A stretch of DNA of 64,000 bases from Phragmites australis (Eukaryota > Streptophyta > Magnoliopsida > Poales > Poaceae), in assembly GCF_958298935.1 (NCBI RefSeq), contig NC_084921.1, positions 50,765,001-50,829,000 on the forward strand. The letters are read 5' to 3'. Positions within the stretch are counted from its first letter, which is position 1, and the number at the start of each line of letters is the position of its first letter. The position numbers were made by a program, and so were the translations under genes. The notes under the pieces were generated by a model. It had not been told where the DNA came from, did not search any database, and saw nothing but the letters and a program-made list of their open reading frames with translations. Below, in pieces: positions 1 through 11,054 of this stretch.

Positions 1-2219
1 CTCCTGAGCAAGAGCGCATGGTGTAAGTTTCACTGGCTATTGGTCATCATGCGGAGTAAAAGGTATATTCCATCAGGCGCCTCACCTTGCCTTTAGCTTC
101 TGTGGACGCGACTATGCGATCATCAGCGCATCCACCTCGGGTTCGTGGAATCTTTCTACAGGTTATACCGCACCTCTAGATATGCAGAGGCAACAGCCAA
201 CAGGTGCCACAGCTATTAGAGAGGAAGTCGTGCCTACAGTGTGCAGCGCCCAGCCAATTGGATCCTAAAAAAATGGATTCATGGTTTTGGGCTGTCCGCT
301 ATTAATTTGGGCATCGCTATTCTGCAATCTGCTACTCACAAATCCGATCCGGTCTTCTATGCACGATACTGAGTTACGGTTCAGCACTGGTATGCCCTAC
401 TGGTATGAATATGCTGGACCCCCAGGCGGCAAGATACTTGCAGCAAAAGTCTACATAAGAACTCTTCTCATTTTCTGGTGTCGGCGTGAAATGAAACATC
501 ATGCCATGGTCTGAAGTATCCGCGCCTTTGTGGAACAGATTCATTGAACCTGGCCGAGATTGTCTGGCCATGAGAATGGGATGGTTCAACGTATCTCTGT
601 GACGTGCATGGTGAAGCTAGACTTCAGTTGGTTGCTTTCCCTGTTTCTTGGTTAAGGAATGCATCGATACTATTACTAGTCCTGCTACTGAAATCCACCT
701 GCAGAAACAAATCATTTTGTTTTGAAACGTAAAGGCGCAGCCCGTGATGGAAAAAATGAAGAATCGAATGCCGTGTGCCTACTTCCGTAGTCCCATTCTA
801 TTCCATGGTCGCCGGAAGTGGTACGCTAGCTTTGCGCTGAAACAGGAGTTGAGTAAACAGCAAGGGGATGCAAACAAAACAATATCTTTTTAGCCTCGTC
901 ATATCAAGTACCCCGTTACAATTTGTTTGACGACATGGAAAGTGCACACATTGGGATAAGATTCAATGAATTTGCACACTCTGAATCTGGTTACATGCAA
1001 CAGGCAAGATAAAAAACCAAGCCTTCGAACTCAAAATAACTTTAAGATTATCCACCCAATTTAAAGCCGATAAGCACTCAACGTGCAAAGAACATGCACG
1101 TCGATGTCCAAGCCCAAGTTGATATAGTTATTGCATAGCTACATCAACGTAAGCACAAACGTTGCAACTCATTTCCATAATAAAAAAAAATGCGCGCTTT
1201 TTATGCTTTAAGCATCCCTGGTGTTCGAACCAAACGAGCAGAGTTCGATTGCCTGGCCGAACGTTCGAGCGCTCCCATACTAAATGAGTAGTTGTAGGGA
1301 TCGGTGACGTTTTAGAAGAGATAAATCTATATTATTTTTATTTAAATGTGCTCTCAGTTTGTCTAATGTGGCTACTCTACTATTCAAAATATTTGCAACA
1401 TACTTAGCAAGTTAAATTGCAAGTATGTAAATATGAAAATGTAAATAAGTTAGAGATAGTAAACTCGGTACAAGAGATTTTTATCTTGTGATATCGATAA
1501 TATGAATGACACATCTAGTTCATGTTACAGCTCCACCAAGGATATGTTCCGGGTCGCTAAGACTATTCCGGTCATGGCTCTTGAGTCACTAAGCTACTGA
1601 GGCAAAGCCTTAAGCCGGATGAGCCACCAAGCTACTAAGATAAGATCTCACCACTAACCTCTCTTCTAGTTACCTATCGTCATCTTCACTTCAGAGCTTG
1701 AGCCATCAAGGTAAGGGTCCACACATCCCCATACAAACTTCTTGCCACCGCTCTACATCGAGTCGGAGGGTCAACAAGCATGAGCCACCAAGACTCACAG
1801 TGCTGGCAAGTCACTAAGACTTCAAGGTATCGATATACCAATGGGTACACTCTAGGATTACTCCTTAATCTACTTTAAGCACTTTGGTAACAACTCTCTA
1901 GATCTATTAGCACTAATCACTCTCTAATCTTGTGCTTAATTACCTTGGATAATCACTTTAAGCACTTTGGTGGCTTGTATGTTGGGTAGGGTTATTGTTC
2001 TTAGCTTTACTTAGATCTGGTATAAAATAGTTTAAGTATATATTTTCATTTATAGTGTAAATAAGATGACTCACTTAAACACATTCAATGTACTTAAAGC
2101 TTCAGCTCTATAAATTTCTGAAGCTACGAATACACTACTCTAGTACTCCCTTCATTTGTTTATGTAAGGCGCCTTAGCTTCCAACTCTTGGATTAAGAAG
2201 CATTTAACCATGAGAAAAA
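1..2219. other. Non-coding, repeat-like stretch without a recognisable gene
   Basis: No open frame here resembles a protein I know; the longest (281-514) is short and overlapped by an antisense frame. From about 1520 to 2000 short phrases such as 'gagccaccaag' and 'ctaagact' recur, and 'actttaagcactttggt' occurs twice. This looks like the non-coding part of a dispersed grass repeat, but I cannot assign it to a family. The stretch ends at the LTR that begins at 2220. Confidence 0.35.
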
Positions 2220-2614
2220 TGTCAGGTTTCCCGGTGACGATCACCAGCAAGAACCCAGGCACGAACTCACGCACACACGCGAACACAACTGGAACTCAGA
2301 AATATTTTTTGCTGCGAACAAGCTGCAACATTTTCTGGTTTTCTTTTCTATTTATTTGCCGATGATTACTACTGAATGAAAGAACGCATGAGCGCTTCTC
2401 ACGCCATGCCTTAGCCCCATCCATCGCCATGACCCTCGTGACGTGCATCCCGTTCACAGCGCAAGACTCAGCTTCGCCAGGAGCTATTCTCGCCACGTCC
2501 AACAACATGCATGGCATCCACACAAGTCACAGGCTCATGCATGTCACTAAGACCAAAACAAGCAAATATAACAAACTAACTAAGAGTTTAATTATGTATA
2601 AGATTTGGCTAACA
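2220..2614 (-). repeat. 3' LTR of the decayed Copia element
   Basis: Read on the minus strand, this 395-bp segment starts TGTTAGCC and ends CCTGACA, the TG...CA form of an LTR. Just upstream of it on that strand lies a run of about 14 G with 10 T beside it (2617-2641), which fits a polypurine tract, followed by the end of the Copia RNase H frame. The flank at 2215-2219 is AAAAA. No partner 5' LTR was found, because the element's 5' end is lost at about 6944. Confidence 0.7.
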
Positions 2615-2639
2615 CATCTCCCCCCCCCCCCCAAAAAAA

Positions 2640-4839
2640 AAACTTGTACTGCTTACTTGAGTTCGATGAGGCCGATCCTGGAACGCAGCTCCAAAAACTT
2701 GACACGGCCGAGTGGCTTCGTCAGAATGTTCGCAAGCTGCTCAATGGTGTCGATGGATTCGACCTTCACCCTGCCTTCCTCGATGCATTCTCGAATGTAG
2801 TGGTACCGTGTGTCAATATGTTTGCTGCGATCGTGGAAAACAGGGTTCTTACCGAGCATGATTGCAGATTGATTGTCGATCTTTAGAGTGATGGTGCCCG
2901 CCTCCTCTCCCGTGAGTTCTGCAAGGAGACACGCCAACCAGACACCTTGGCAAGCTGCTGTCGTTGGAGCAATGCATTCTACCTCGTAGGAAGACAATGC
3001 CACAACCTTTTGTTTTTGTGATTGCCAAGTGACCAAGTTTCTCCCTAGGAATAAGAAGACTTCGATGGTGCTCTTGCGGGTGTCGGTGTCGCTGTAGCCG
3101 ATGAGTTGAGCAGCTTCTGCCTTCCTCTGGTAGCAGCAGTCGTAGTCGACAGTGCCTGTGACGTAGCGCAGCACACGCTTCACGGCCGCCAAATGCTCGG
3201 TGGTGGGTTTCTCCATGAACTTGCTAATGTAGCCCACCGTGAACACCAAATTTAGCCGCGAGTTCACCAGATAGCGCAGCGAGCCTACGATCCTCATGTA
3301 CTCAGTAGCATCAGTGTCAGGGGCTGTGCTTCTCTTACTGAGTTTGAGTCATGGCTCCATGGGAATGTGACTGGGATTGCACCCAGCCATGCCTGCCCCT
3401 TCAAGAATCTTCACCGCGTATGCGCCCTGGCTCACGGTGATGCTGTCGCTGGTCTGGGACACCTCCAGGCCAAGGTAGTATCACAGCAGGCCGAGGTCGC
3501 TCATCTGGAACGTCCCCTTCATCTCCTCTTTGAACTGTTCGAGCTCAGTGAGGTTGCTGCCGGTGATGATAAGATCATTGACGTACATGCCTACCACTAG
3601 TCGGTGCATGCTCACACCGCGAACGTATACCGCGTGCTCGGAGGTGCTACGATGGAACCCAAGTGACACCAAGGAGGCGTCCAACTTAGCGTACCATGCG
3701 CGTAGGGCCTGACGGAGCTCGTAGAGCGCCTTGATGAGGCGCAACACCTTGTGCTTCTAGCCATTTACCTCGAATCCCGATGGCTGCGCGACATAGACTT
3801 CTTCATGCAGTTCACCGTTGAGGAAGGCAGATTTGACGTCCATGTGGTTTAAGGGCCAGCTTTCACTCAAGGCGTGCCCCAGCAGCAGTCGCACCGACTT
3901 GAGCTGTGCCACCGACATGAACACCTCATCAAAATCGATGCCTTGCTGCTGCATGTATCCCTTGGCCACGAGCTGTGCTTTGTATTTGGTGATGTTGCCA
4001 GCGATGCCCTTCTTGGTTTTGAAGACCCACTTGAGCCCGATTAGGCGTTGGCGTGGTGGGGGATCGGCGAGTTGCCAGGTGCCATTGGACTTGATTGACC
4101 TCATCTCGTCGAGCATCGTCTGTCGCTAGCACTCATGTTCCTGCACCTCTGCAAATGTTGCTGGCTCGTCTGCACTTACCAACATCAAGTCTTCCTCTAG
4201 CTCCCGTGCAGGCAGGCCTGGAGGTGTTACCGGGCCTAGCACATTGTCGATGTTGCGGAAACGGAGCAGAGCGTCATCATGGTTGACGTCAAGGGTCTCC
4301 TCTGCACCCGGTGGCGACGAGACGAACTCGATCGGTGGCGCGCTCGCAGACGACGTCGGTGTGGGCGTACTCGAACCTGGTGCGGGGGTACTTGGCACGA
4401 GTGGTGTCGCATCTCAATCCACTAGTGTCGGCTGGTTAGTGGTGACCACGCCCGGCTGGACCATAGTGGTGTACTCGATGATGAAGTCATTGTCGATGTT
4501 CACCATCTGATCGCTGCTCCACTGCCACTACGTCTCCTCGTCAAAGACAACATCCCGGGAGACATGGACGCGCCTGGTGGTCGGATCGTAGACGAGATAC
4601 GCCTTTGATCCCGATTCATAGCCCACAAAGATCATGGGTTTGCTTCTATCGTCGAGCTTCTTGACGTTCGGCGCGGCCACCTTGACGTGCGCCATGCACC
4701 CGAACGTGCGGAGATGGTGCACAACCGGTACACTCCCATTCCAGAGCTCATACGGGGTCTTGCTACTGATGCTTTTGGACGATGACCTATTCAAAATGTA
4801 CATCACTGCATTGATTGCCTCTCCCCAAAATATACCTGG
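2640..4839 (-). pseudogene. Ty1/Copia pol remnant: integrase C-terminus, reverse transcriptase, RNase H
   Basis: This is the 3' half of a Copia polyprotein, broken by frameshifts and stops. In minus-strand order: integrase core end and C-terminal part (4528-4839, with FWGEA, YILNRS, TPYELW and LRTFGC); a spacer rich in Pro/Ser (4126-4398); the reverse transcriptase start (3757-4116, with WVFKTK, AQLVAKGY and MDVKSAFLNGEL); the RT catalytic region (3481-3747); and RNase H (2653-3297, with the Copia phrases YSDTD, VALSSYEVE, DNQSAI and HIDTRYHYIRE). The catalytic RT box reads YVND where Copia elements normally have YVDD, so one active-site Asp is lost in addition to the frame breaks. The element is almost certainly inactive. 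The 5' half continues at 5763, beyond the inserted LTR. Confidence 0.88.
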
Positions 4840-4844
4840 CAACC

Positions 4845-5756
4845 TGATGAGCCCATAGCTCCTTCGGATACTATCAATACCACCAATAATCCTCAAATCA
4901 TATAAGGTCCAATTACAAGAGCACGTGCACGACAATTAGACCACCAGGTGAACTCGTTTCTCGTTGTTCATTTTCCTTGGATGGATTACTACTAAATTCT
5001 TGTGATATTTTATTGCTTAGGAACGTGAGAAAAGCACTGCAACCTTACTCGGACGTCACCCCTCGAAGGCCAAGTCTACTCGGACTCGAGACTGAGCTCT
5101 AGTCGAAGTCGTGGTCGTGGTCGAGTCTCAAGACAGCACGTCAGTAAAACGTGCATAACTCTCTCATATTATGTCCGTTTTAGGCGTTCTTGGACTTGCT
5201 GGAAAGCTTATGTCGAGCTCTTTCCAATGGATCTATGCTTAACCAAATATTCTTTATAGTTTAGTAAGAGTAGAAGGAATAAGGTGTTGCGTCACCGTTT
5301 TGGACACTGTCGTGTCTTGTAATCGTGTCGGGGTCAGAGTACAGGTTGTGCACGCCTCTTTCTATGGCTGCACAACCCTAGGTCAACCTCCTCACATCCC
5401 CCCTATATATACACAGTAGTCATCATAGTTTAGGCTTGGGTTTAGCTTAGATTATTCTGTTTTAGACAGTTTCACCGTTTATCGGTTTGTTAACCCCAAA
5501 CTCGAGTATTTCATTGGTAATTAACAATATTCAGATTGCATCTACCTGTTCTTACTTGTGTTCTCGATTCATTTGCAGAAAAAGCCTTCTTAGCGAGGTC
5601 AAGTGCGTCTTGGTACGGTTGATAACCACGGAGTAGTGGTGTAGTGGTTGCGAGGGTTCTCAATCTGTTCTGATCAGAGCCTTTGGATCATCAATGTTGA
5701 AACTCCACCAATCGACTTATCATATTACCTTCAGAATATCAGGCAAATGCGCATCA
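4845..5756 (+). repeat. Solo Gypsy LTR inserted in the Copia integrase frame
   Basis: The insert begins TGATG and ends CATCA, a matched inverted terminus of LTR type. It is flanked by CAACC (4840-4844) and AAACC (5758-5762), an imperfect 5-bp target duplication with one extra G on the right. If one target copy is AAACC, the Copia integrase frame runs through the site without interruption. Near its left end the insert encodes GPITRARARQL (after an in-frame stop), which resembles the extreme end of Ty3/Gypsy pol polyproteins. The rest is non-coding, with a TATA-like 'tatatata' at about 5404. Overlap of pol with the 3' LTR is known for some chromoviruses such as the CRM clade. Assignment to such a clade is inference. 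Confidence 0.7.
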
Positions 5757-5762
5757 GAAACC

Positions 5763-6944
5763 TTTCGCCTTGAGCATGTTGTGGGACGTTCTGACCACCG
5801 ATTGGTTTCGTCGCTTGACGACACCATTTTGTTGCAGCGTGCACGGCACCGTGAGCTCACGGCGCACACCCAACTCAGCGCAGTACTCGTTGAAACTTGC
5901 GACGGTGAATTCCCCCCCCCCTCGGTCCGTGCACAACGCATGGAGCTTATGGCTGCTCTTCTTCTCAGCCGTCGCTTGAATGCACTTGATGGTGGTCGGT
6001 GTAGCGTCTTTGGTGGGAAGCAGAACAACCCACATAAACCGGCTGTAGCCATCGATATGAGTAGGAAGTAGCGGTTACCGCTGGGCGTCGGTGGCATGAT
6101 CGGGCCGTAGAGGTCACCGTGTAGGAGCGCGAGGGGTTCGATGGCGTGGCTCAGTGCGCGCTGCGGGAATGGCGTGGGTCAATGCTTGCCCACAAGGCAC
6201 GCCTCACACACCTGTTCAACATGCGATAGCATCGACAGTCCGTGTATGAGACCTTCATGCCCCATCTTGCGCAATGCAGCGACGTTGATGTGCCTGAAGC
6301 GGGCATGCCAGCGTCACGCATCCTCGCCAGCACGCGCTGTCAGGCAGACCGGCCATGCAATGTTGATGTCGAGCACATAGAGCCGGCTAGGGCTACAGTG
6401 GATCTTGGCAAGCAGTCATCACTGCTCGTCCCGGATCCGCATCACGCTGTCCTCTATCAGGATCTAGTAGTCATGCTCATCCAGCTGCCCAACGCTGATG
6501 ATGTTGGCACTGAGGCGCGGGATGAAGTAGGCATTGGTGAGGGTGTAGTGCTTGCCATTTTTGCACGTAAACAACATTGTGCTTCATCCCTCGATCTGGA
6601 TGACGAAGCTGTCACCGAATCGCACCGAGCCGGTGATGCCCACGTCGAGATCCGAGAAGGCCACCCAGGACCTAGTCATGTGACTGGTGGCCCTAGTGTC
6701 CATGACCCATCGCTGGGATCTCTCTCCTCCACATTGCCGAGCACGACGAAGACCTTTTCCTCCACCAGCTTGACTGTGTCGCGTGGTGGACACTATGGTG
6801 GAGGCACAGATGCAGCACAAGCGACCATCGATGGGGCCGGGGGCGCTGCAGCGTAGCTGGATTCGCCGCTCTGCCCATGAGGTGGGGATCGGTTGGAAGG
6901 CGATGGAACTGTGGCAGTGGAGTCAATGTCGCCCTGCAGCAAGC
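5763..6944 (-). pseudogene. Ty1/Copia gag end, protease and integrase start (5' half of the same element)
   Basis: In minus-strand order there is a Pro/Arg-rich gag tail (6693-6926), then the protease start (6584-6820; WVMDTRATSHMT, where D-T-G/S is expected, so the catalytic triplet reads DTR), then the gag-pre-integrase zinc-binding region (6151-6333), then the integrase core (5754-6097, with LRRELTVPCTLQQNGV-like and MLKAKG phrases in different frames). Several frames are needed, so the reading frame is broken repeatedly. The sequence stops abruptly at about 6944, where unrelated Gypsy sequence begins in the opposite orientation. The element's own 5' LTR and most of gag are therefore missing. 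Confidence 0.8.
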
Positions 6945-8290
6945 ATCCAGTTATAGAGTAAGTAAAGGGATATTCTTTGTGTTAGAAAGTTTGTTGTTTG
7001 CTTGTGCTAGTGTTTATTTGGCCGAACAACAAGAAGGGAGTTCGGTTAAGTATTTAGAAAATCCTAATTCATTGGTAGATAGAAAGATTAGGCGACAAGC
7101 TTTAAAATATGTGATATTGGATGGTGAATTGTATTACCGAACCATAGAGGAGTTGCTTTTAAAGTGTTTGGGTTCAGAGCAAAGTAAAATTGCTATGGCT
7201 GAAGTACATGAAGGTATTTGTGGTACACATCATCAGGTCACAAAATGATGTGGTTGTTAAGAATGGCTGGTTTTGATTGGCCGACTATGTTTGATGATTG
7301 CTCTAGATATTACAAAGGATGTGAAGCATGTCAAAAGTTTGGTAACAAATAATTAGTTTTTGCTTTTATGTTACATCCTATTATCAAATCATGGTCGTTT
7401 CGTGGATGGGCTTTAGATTTCATCGGCCAAATTTATCCTTCATCTTTCAAAGGTCATCGCTTTGTTTTGGTTGCTATCAATTATTTTACTAAGTGGACCA
7501 AGACCATTCCATTCCATTAAAGAACATGACACATAAGGAGGTAATTAAGTTTATTTTGGAGCATATTATTTATAAGTTCGGTATCCCGTAAACTTTAACT
7601 ATCGATCGAGGTTCTTCTTTTTATTTCTCATCAAGTGCGTGAATTTGCCAAATTATTTATACTTAAACTTATCAATTTCTCACCATATTATACTCAGGCC
7701 AATAGATAGATCGAGTCAAGGAATAAAACTTTGATTAAGATCATAAAAAAATTTCAAGAACATACAAAAAGATGGCATGAGATTTTGAGTGAAGCATTGT
7801 GGGTTCATCGCATATCTAAGCATAGTGCTACCAAAGTTACTCCTTATGTGTTAGTGTACGGACAAGAGGCAGTTTTGCCCATTGAGTTAAATCTTGGCAC
7901 GTTGAGAGTGGCACGACAAAATGACTTGTCAACCATGGATTATTATAATGCTATGGTAGATATGATACATGATCTTAATGATGAAAAGCTTAAAGCTTTA
8001 AGGGAGATTGAAAAAGATAAATTGAGGGTAGCTAAAGCCTACAATAAAAGAGTAAAGGCAAAATCGTTTTAAATGGGAGATTTAGTTTGGAAGATGATTT
8101 TACCTATTGGGTCTAGGGATAATAAGTTCGGAAAATGGTCTCCTAGTTGGGAAGATCCTTTTAAGATTACAAAGATTGTACCTGGAAATTCGTATATGCT
8201 GTAGTATTTACAAGGATACAAGTTACCTAGAGCTCTCAATGAAAAATACTTGAAGAAATAATATTCAAGTGTTTGGCAAGACGCTTGAGA
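6945..8290 (+). pseudogene. Ty3/Gypsy integrase remnant, Tat (RIRE2-like) type
   Basis: A plus-strand polyprotein remnant begins inside or just after RNase H. It has the integrase H2C2 zinc finger (HEGICGTHH ... KGCEACQKFG, about 7205-7350), the catalytic core (GWALDFIGQIYPSSFKGHRF at 7410-7455, then a second Asp in TIDRGSS at about 7600), and the C-terminal part (7731-8072 and on to about 8260, with WKMILPIGSRD, GKWSPSWEDPFKI and the terminal KYLKKYYSSVWQDA). The H2C2 and GWALDFIGQ phrases are characteristic of plant Tat elements. Stops at about 7246 and 7350, around 7520 and at 8070 show decay. It is unrelated to the Copia element on its left. Confidence 0.85.
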
Positions 8291-8510
8291 AGAGAGGTAA
8301 GCATACATGGCCGATGTAATTTACCATCATCCTAAGACATAAAGTTATATATGGCCGATGTATTTACCATAGCCCTTAGAACATGCACGCATGGCCAGTA
8401 TATTATTTATATCGTCCTAAGTGGTAACCGAAATAGATAATGGGCTATTCATGATTATATTGTATGAAAATGTTTTTTGGTACGCAAACTTGGCCAAAAA
8501 ACAGGGGGCA

Positions 8511-9429
8511 TGTGTTGATAGCAAAAAAAATGGCATGACCTAGGTTTTTTTTTTTGAATGGCGGATAGTCCGGCGAAGGAGCTGTGTAGTCGTTGAACTA
8601 TCCTGTGCTTATAGGATTGATTTGTGCTAAAAACATGCTTTCTGGAAAAAAATAGTCCGGCGGTATGTCTTATGGTCGCCAGACCATCCGGTGAACGCAA
8701 TGATTTTTTTTCTTGCAAGGTGACATGCTCTCTGGAAAAATTGCTCTGACGATACATTCAACTGAACGCCAGACCATCCTATGAGTTAAGATTGATTTCT
8801 TGAGAGAAAAATTGCCCTATGCAAGAATTAGTCCGGGGAGGGATCCAGTGTCAACGTTGGATCCTCCGGTGCATGTATTTCAAATCTTGCAGTAGAATTT
8901 GCTCTCTGGAAAATTTAGTTCGGGGAATACTCCGGTGAGTTCATTTTCAACGCTGGACTATCCGGTGTATATTAGGAAAGAATTTGAGGTCTAGCCAAGT
9001 TGAACTCGTCAGATGTTCGGACGCTTAGAAATTTGTCCTCGCTGGACCATCCGACGTTCAGTCTGAGTTCGAGTCGAAGTGGTTTCGTAGATCTGTCCAG
9101 ATTCTTTTCATATTTTTGACCAAACATGGCGTGTTTGCATAGATTTTAGGGTAGGGAGTCCTATTTCCATAAGGCAAAGTCCAAACCCCCCATAAATTGT
9201 TGAAGGGGTGGATGCCAATTGTAGCAACTCAGTCAATCGTAACTATTATATCTATTTTTGTTCTACTTTACTTTCCTGCACTTTAGGGTAGTTTTATGGT
9301 AGTTCTTCACTGCTACTTTGACCGCGATTTGGGTGGTAGTTCTTGATCAATTTGCTTGTAAATCGTTTGAGCGGCAATTCTTAAGGTTGTCGGTCAAAAT
9401 TCTTTGCTTGTTTGCTCATAAACAAGACA
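8511..9429 (+). repeat. Probable 3' LTR of the Tat-type Gypsy element
   Basis: After the pol end (about 8290) come about 220 bp in which 'atggccgatgta' recurs, then a purine-rich tract ending 'acagggggca' (8501-8510), and then TGTGTTGATAGC. This is the usual PPT-then-LTR order. The segment contains many degenerate 'ccggtg' and 'ccagaccat' phrases and ends near 'aacaagaca' at 9429, where LINE sequence in opposite orientation takes over. The right boundary is less certain than the left, and I could not see a 5-bp target duplication. Confidence 0.55.
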
Positions 9430-11049
9430 TGTGTTGCTATGAAAAGGGATAGTTATCTAGTATAGATGCACCGAGACCATGTCGACATAGGCCTTTATTT
9501 TCTCCACAATGCAAAGAAGATGCACTTGGTGCTCACCATTCCGAACACCGTTCCTAGCCTCCCAAATATGACAAAGGGTGAATGTTAGGATTGTGGCTTC
9601 CTTTTCCGTAGAGTCTGCCAAGAAGTTGAATAGCCATTACTTGGCTGACTTGAAAAAATTTAGATGTCTTATTAAGCCGCATTCATTCTTCAGCTCTCTC
9701 CAAATTTCAGCAACATATTGGCAAGTTAAGAATACATGATCCAGAGTCTCCTCTTTCGCAATAGCCACATTCCTCAAGAGCCTGGATGTATCTGAGTTTC
9801 AATTTCTCCCCTATAGGGAGACATTTGTGTGCTAGCCTCCACAAAACAATTTTCATCTTAGGTGGTGCCTTGATTGCCCAGTTGCTTCCATTCTTTTGTC
9901 TGCTTGTTTGGTTTGAAGTTGTACCCTTCCCGTTAGCGCTTGCAGTCTAGTAGAAGGACTCTGTTCTAGCAAAAAAAATGTGACGACTTGACTGTGTAAG
10001 AGCCTAACTTTGTATGAGGCCAACCCACAAAGTCCTGTACCCAGTTCTGGCAAAGAGAAATTTTCAAAATGAGTTCTGCATCTGCAGTGCTGAAGCAAGC
10101 ATGTACCGTCTCCTCATGCTAGAGACTAGAGTCTTCATCAATTAGAAAGCTCACTGTGAGGTCATATGGTAGTTATACTGTTGGTCATACTTGTTGGAGG
10201 TTTGAACTAGGAATCCACCGATCCCGAGTCAATCTGTTGTGTTCCCCGTTACCCATGCGCCAAATAATCCCACGATCCAAGAGTTTCTTACCATGCATCA
10301 AGCTTCGCCATGTGAACGAGCAGCTGCGAGTTGGACCAGATTCCATGAAGCAAAAATTTGAGTGGTATCTCCCTTTAAGAACTCTTGCACAAAGTGATGC
10401 ATGGTTAGTGACCAATCGCCAGCACTGCCGACCTAGCATGGCTTGAATAAACAACTCCATGTCCCTAAAGCCCATCCCTCCAAGAGCCTTTGGTGTCGTT
10501 AGCCAATCCCATGCATCTTCCTTTTACCACCTTCAAAGCACCACCAATGATTAGAAATTGTTGATCTCATCTTGTCACAGACTCCCGTGGGTAGCTGGAA
10601 GCAGCTCATGACATAAGTAGGAATAGCTTGGACCACGTCTTTTAGCATAACCTCCTTCCCAGCTCTAGATATTGGTCTATTACTCCAACCTTGCACTCTT
10701 TTCCACACGTTTTCAGATGTGAAGCTGAAAGCACTCATTCTCGATTGTCCCACATAGGTTGGCATGCCAAGATAAGTGGATTATAGAGTTGCATTGTGCA
10801 TGCCCAAGGAGTCCATGACATGTTGCCTGATATCATTAGGGTAGCTATTTCCAAAACACAGCGATGCAAATGAACTTTTTGGCCTGATTCTTCACTGTAG
10901 GTTTGCAATACTGTTTTGAGTGTGTTGACACTGCATTCATCATCTCTTGTGAAGAAGATACTATCATCAGCAAATAAAAGATGTGAGATGGCCTGCCCTC
11001 CACTTCTCACCCCCTTTAGCCGACCTAATTATTCCTCTTTCTTAAGTAA
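9430..11049 (-). pseudogene. LINE (L1-type) ORF2 remnant: end of reverse transcriptase and zinc-binding region
   Basis: Minus-strand frames at 10735-11010, 10499-10765, 10185-10475 and 9853-10098 read in order as the end of a plant L1-type reverse transcriptase and what follows it. The RT box HLLFADDSIFF is intact at its FADD core. It is followed by RPISRAGKEVMLKDV and GFRDMELFIQAMLGRQCWRL, phrases typical of plant LINEs. Toward 9480-9850 the translation has the KxKIxLWRLAHKCLP phrase of the zf-RVT domain. The frame is split by several shifts. The N-terminal half of the same RT lies at 13415-14415, on the other side of an inserted solo LTR. No endonuclease domain was found, so this is a dead, 5'-truncated copy. 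Confidence 0.85.
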
Positions 11050-11054
11050 ACTGG

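Noticed and set aside
2590..2641. Runs of C and A as a sequencing artefact
   Set aside because: Position and strand fit the polypurine tract next to the Copia 3' LTR, though the exact lengths may still be unreliable.
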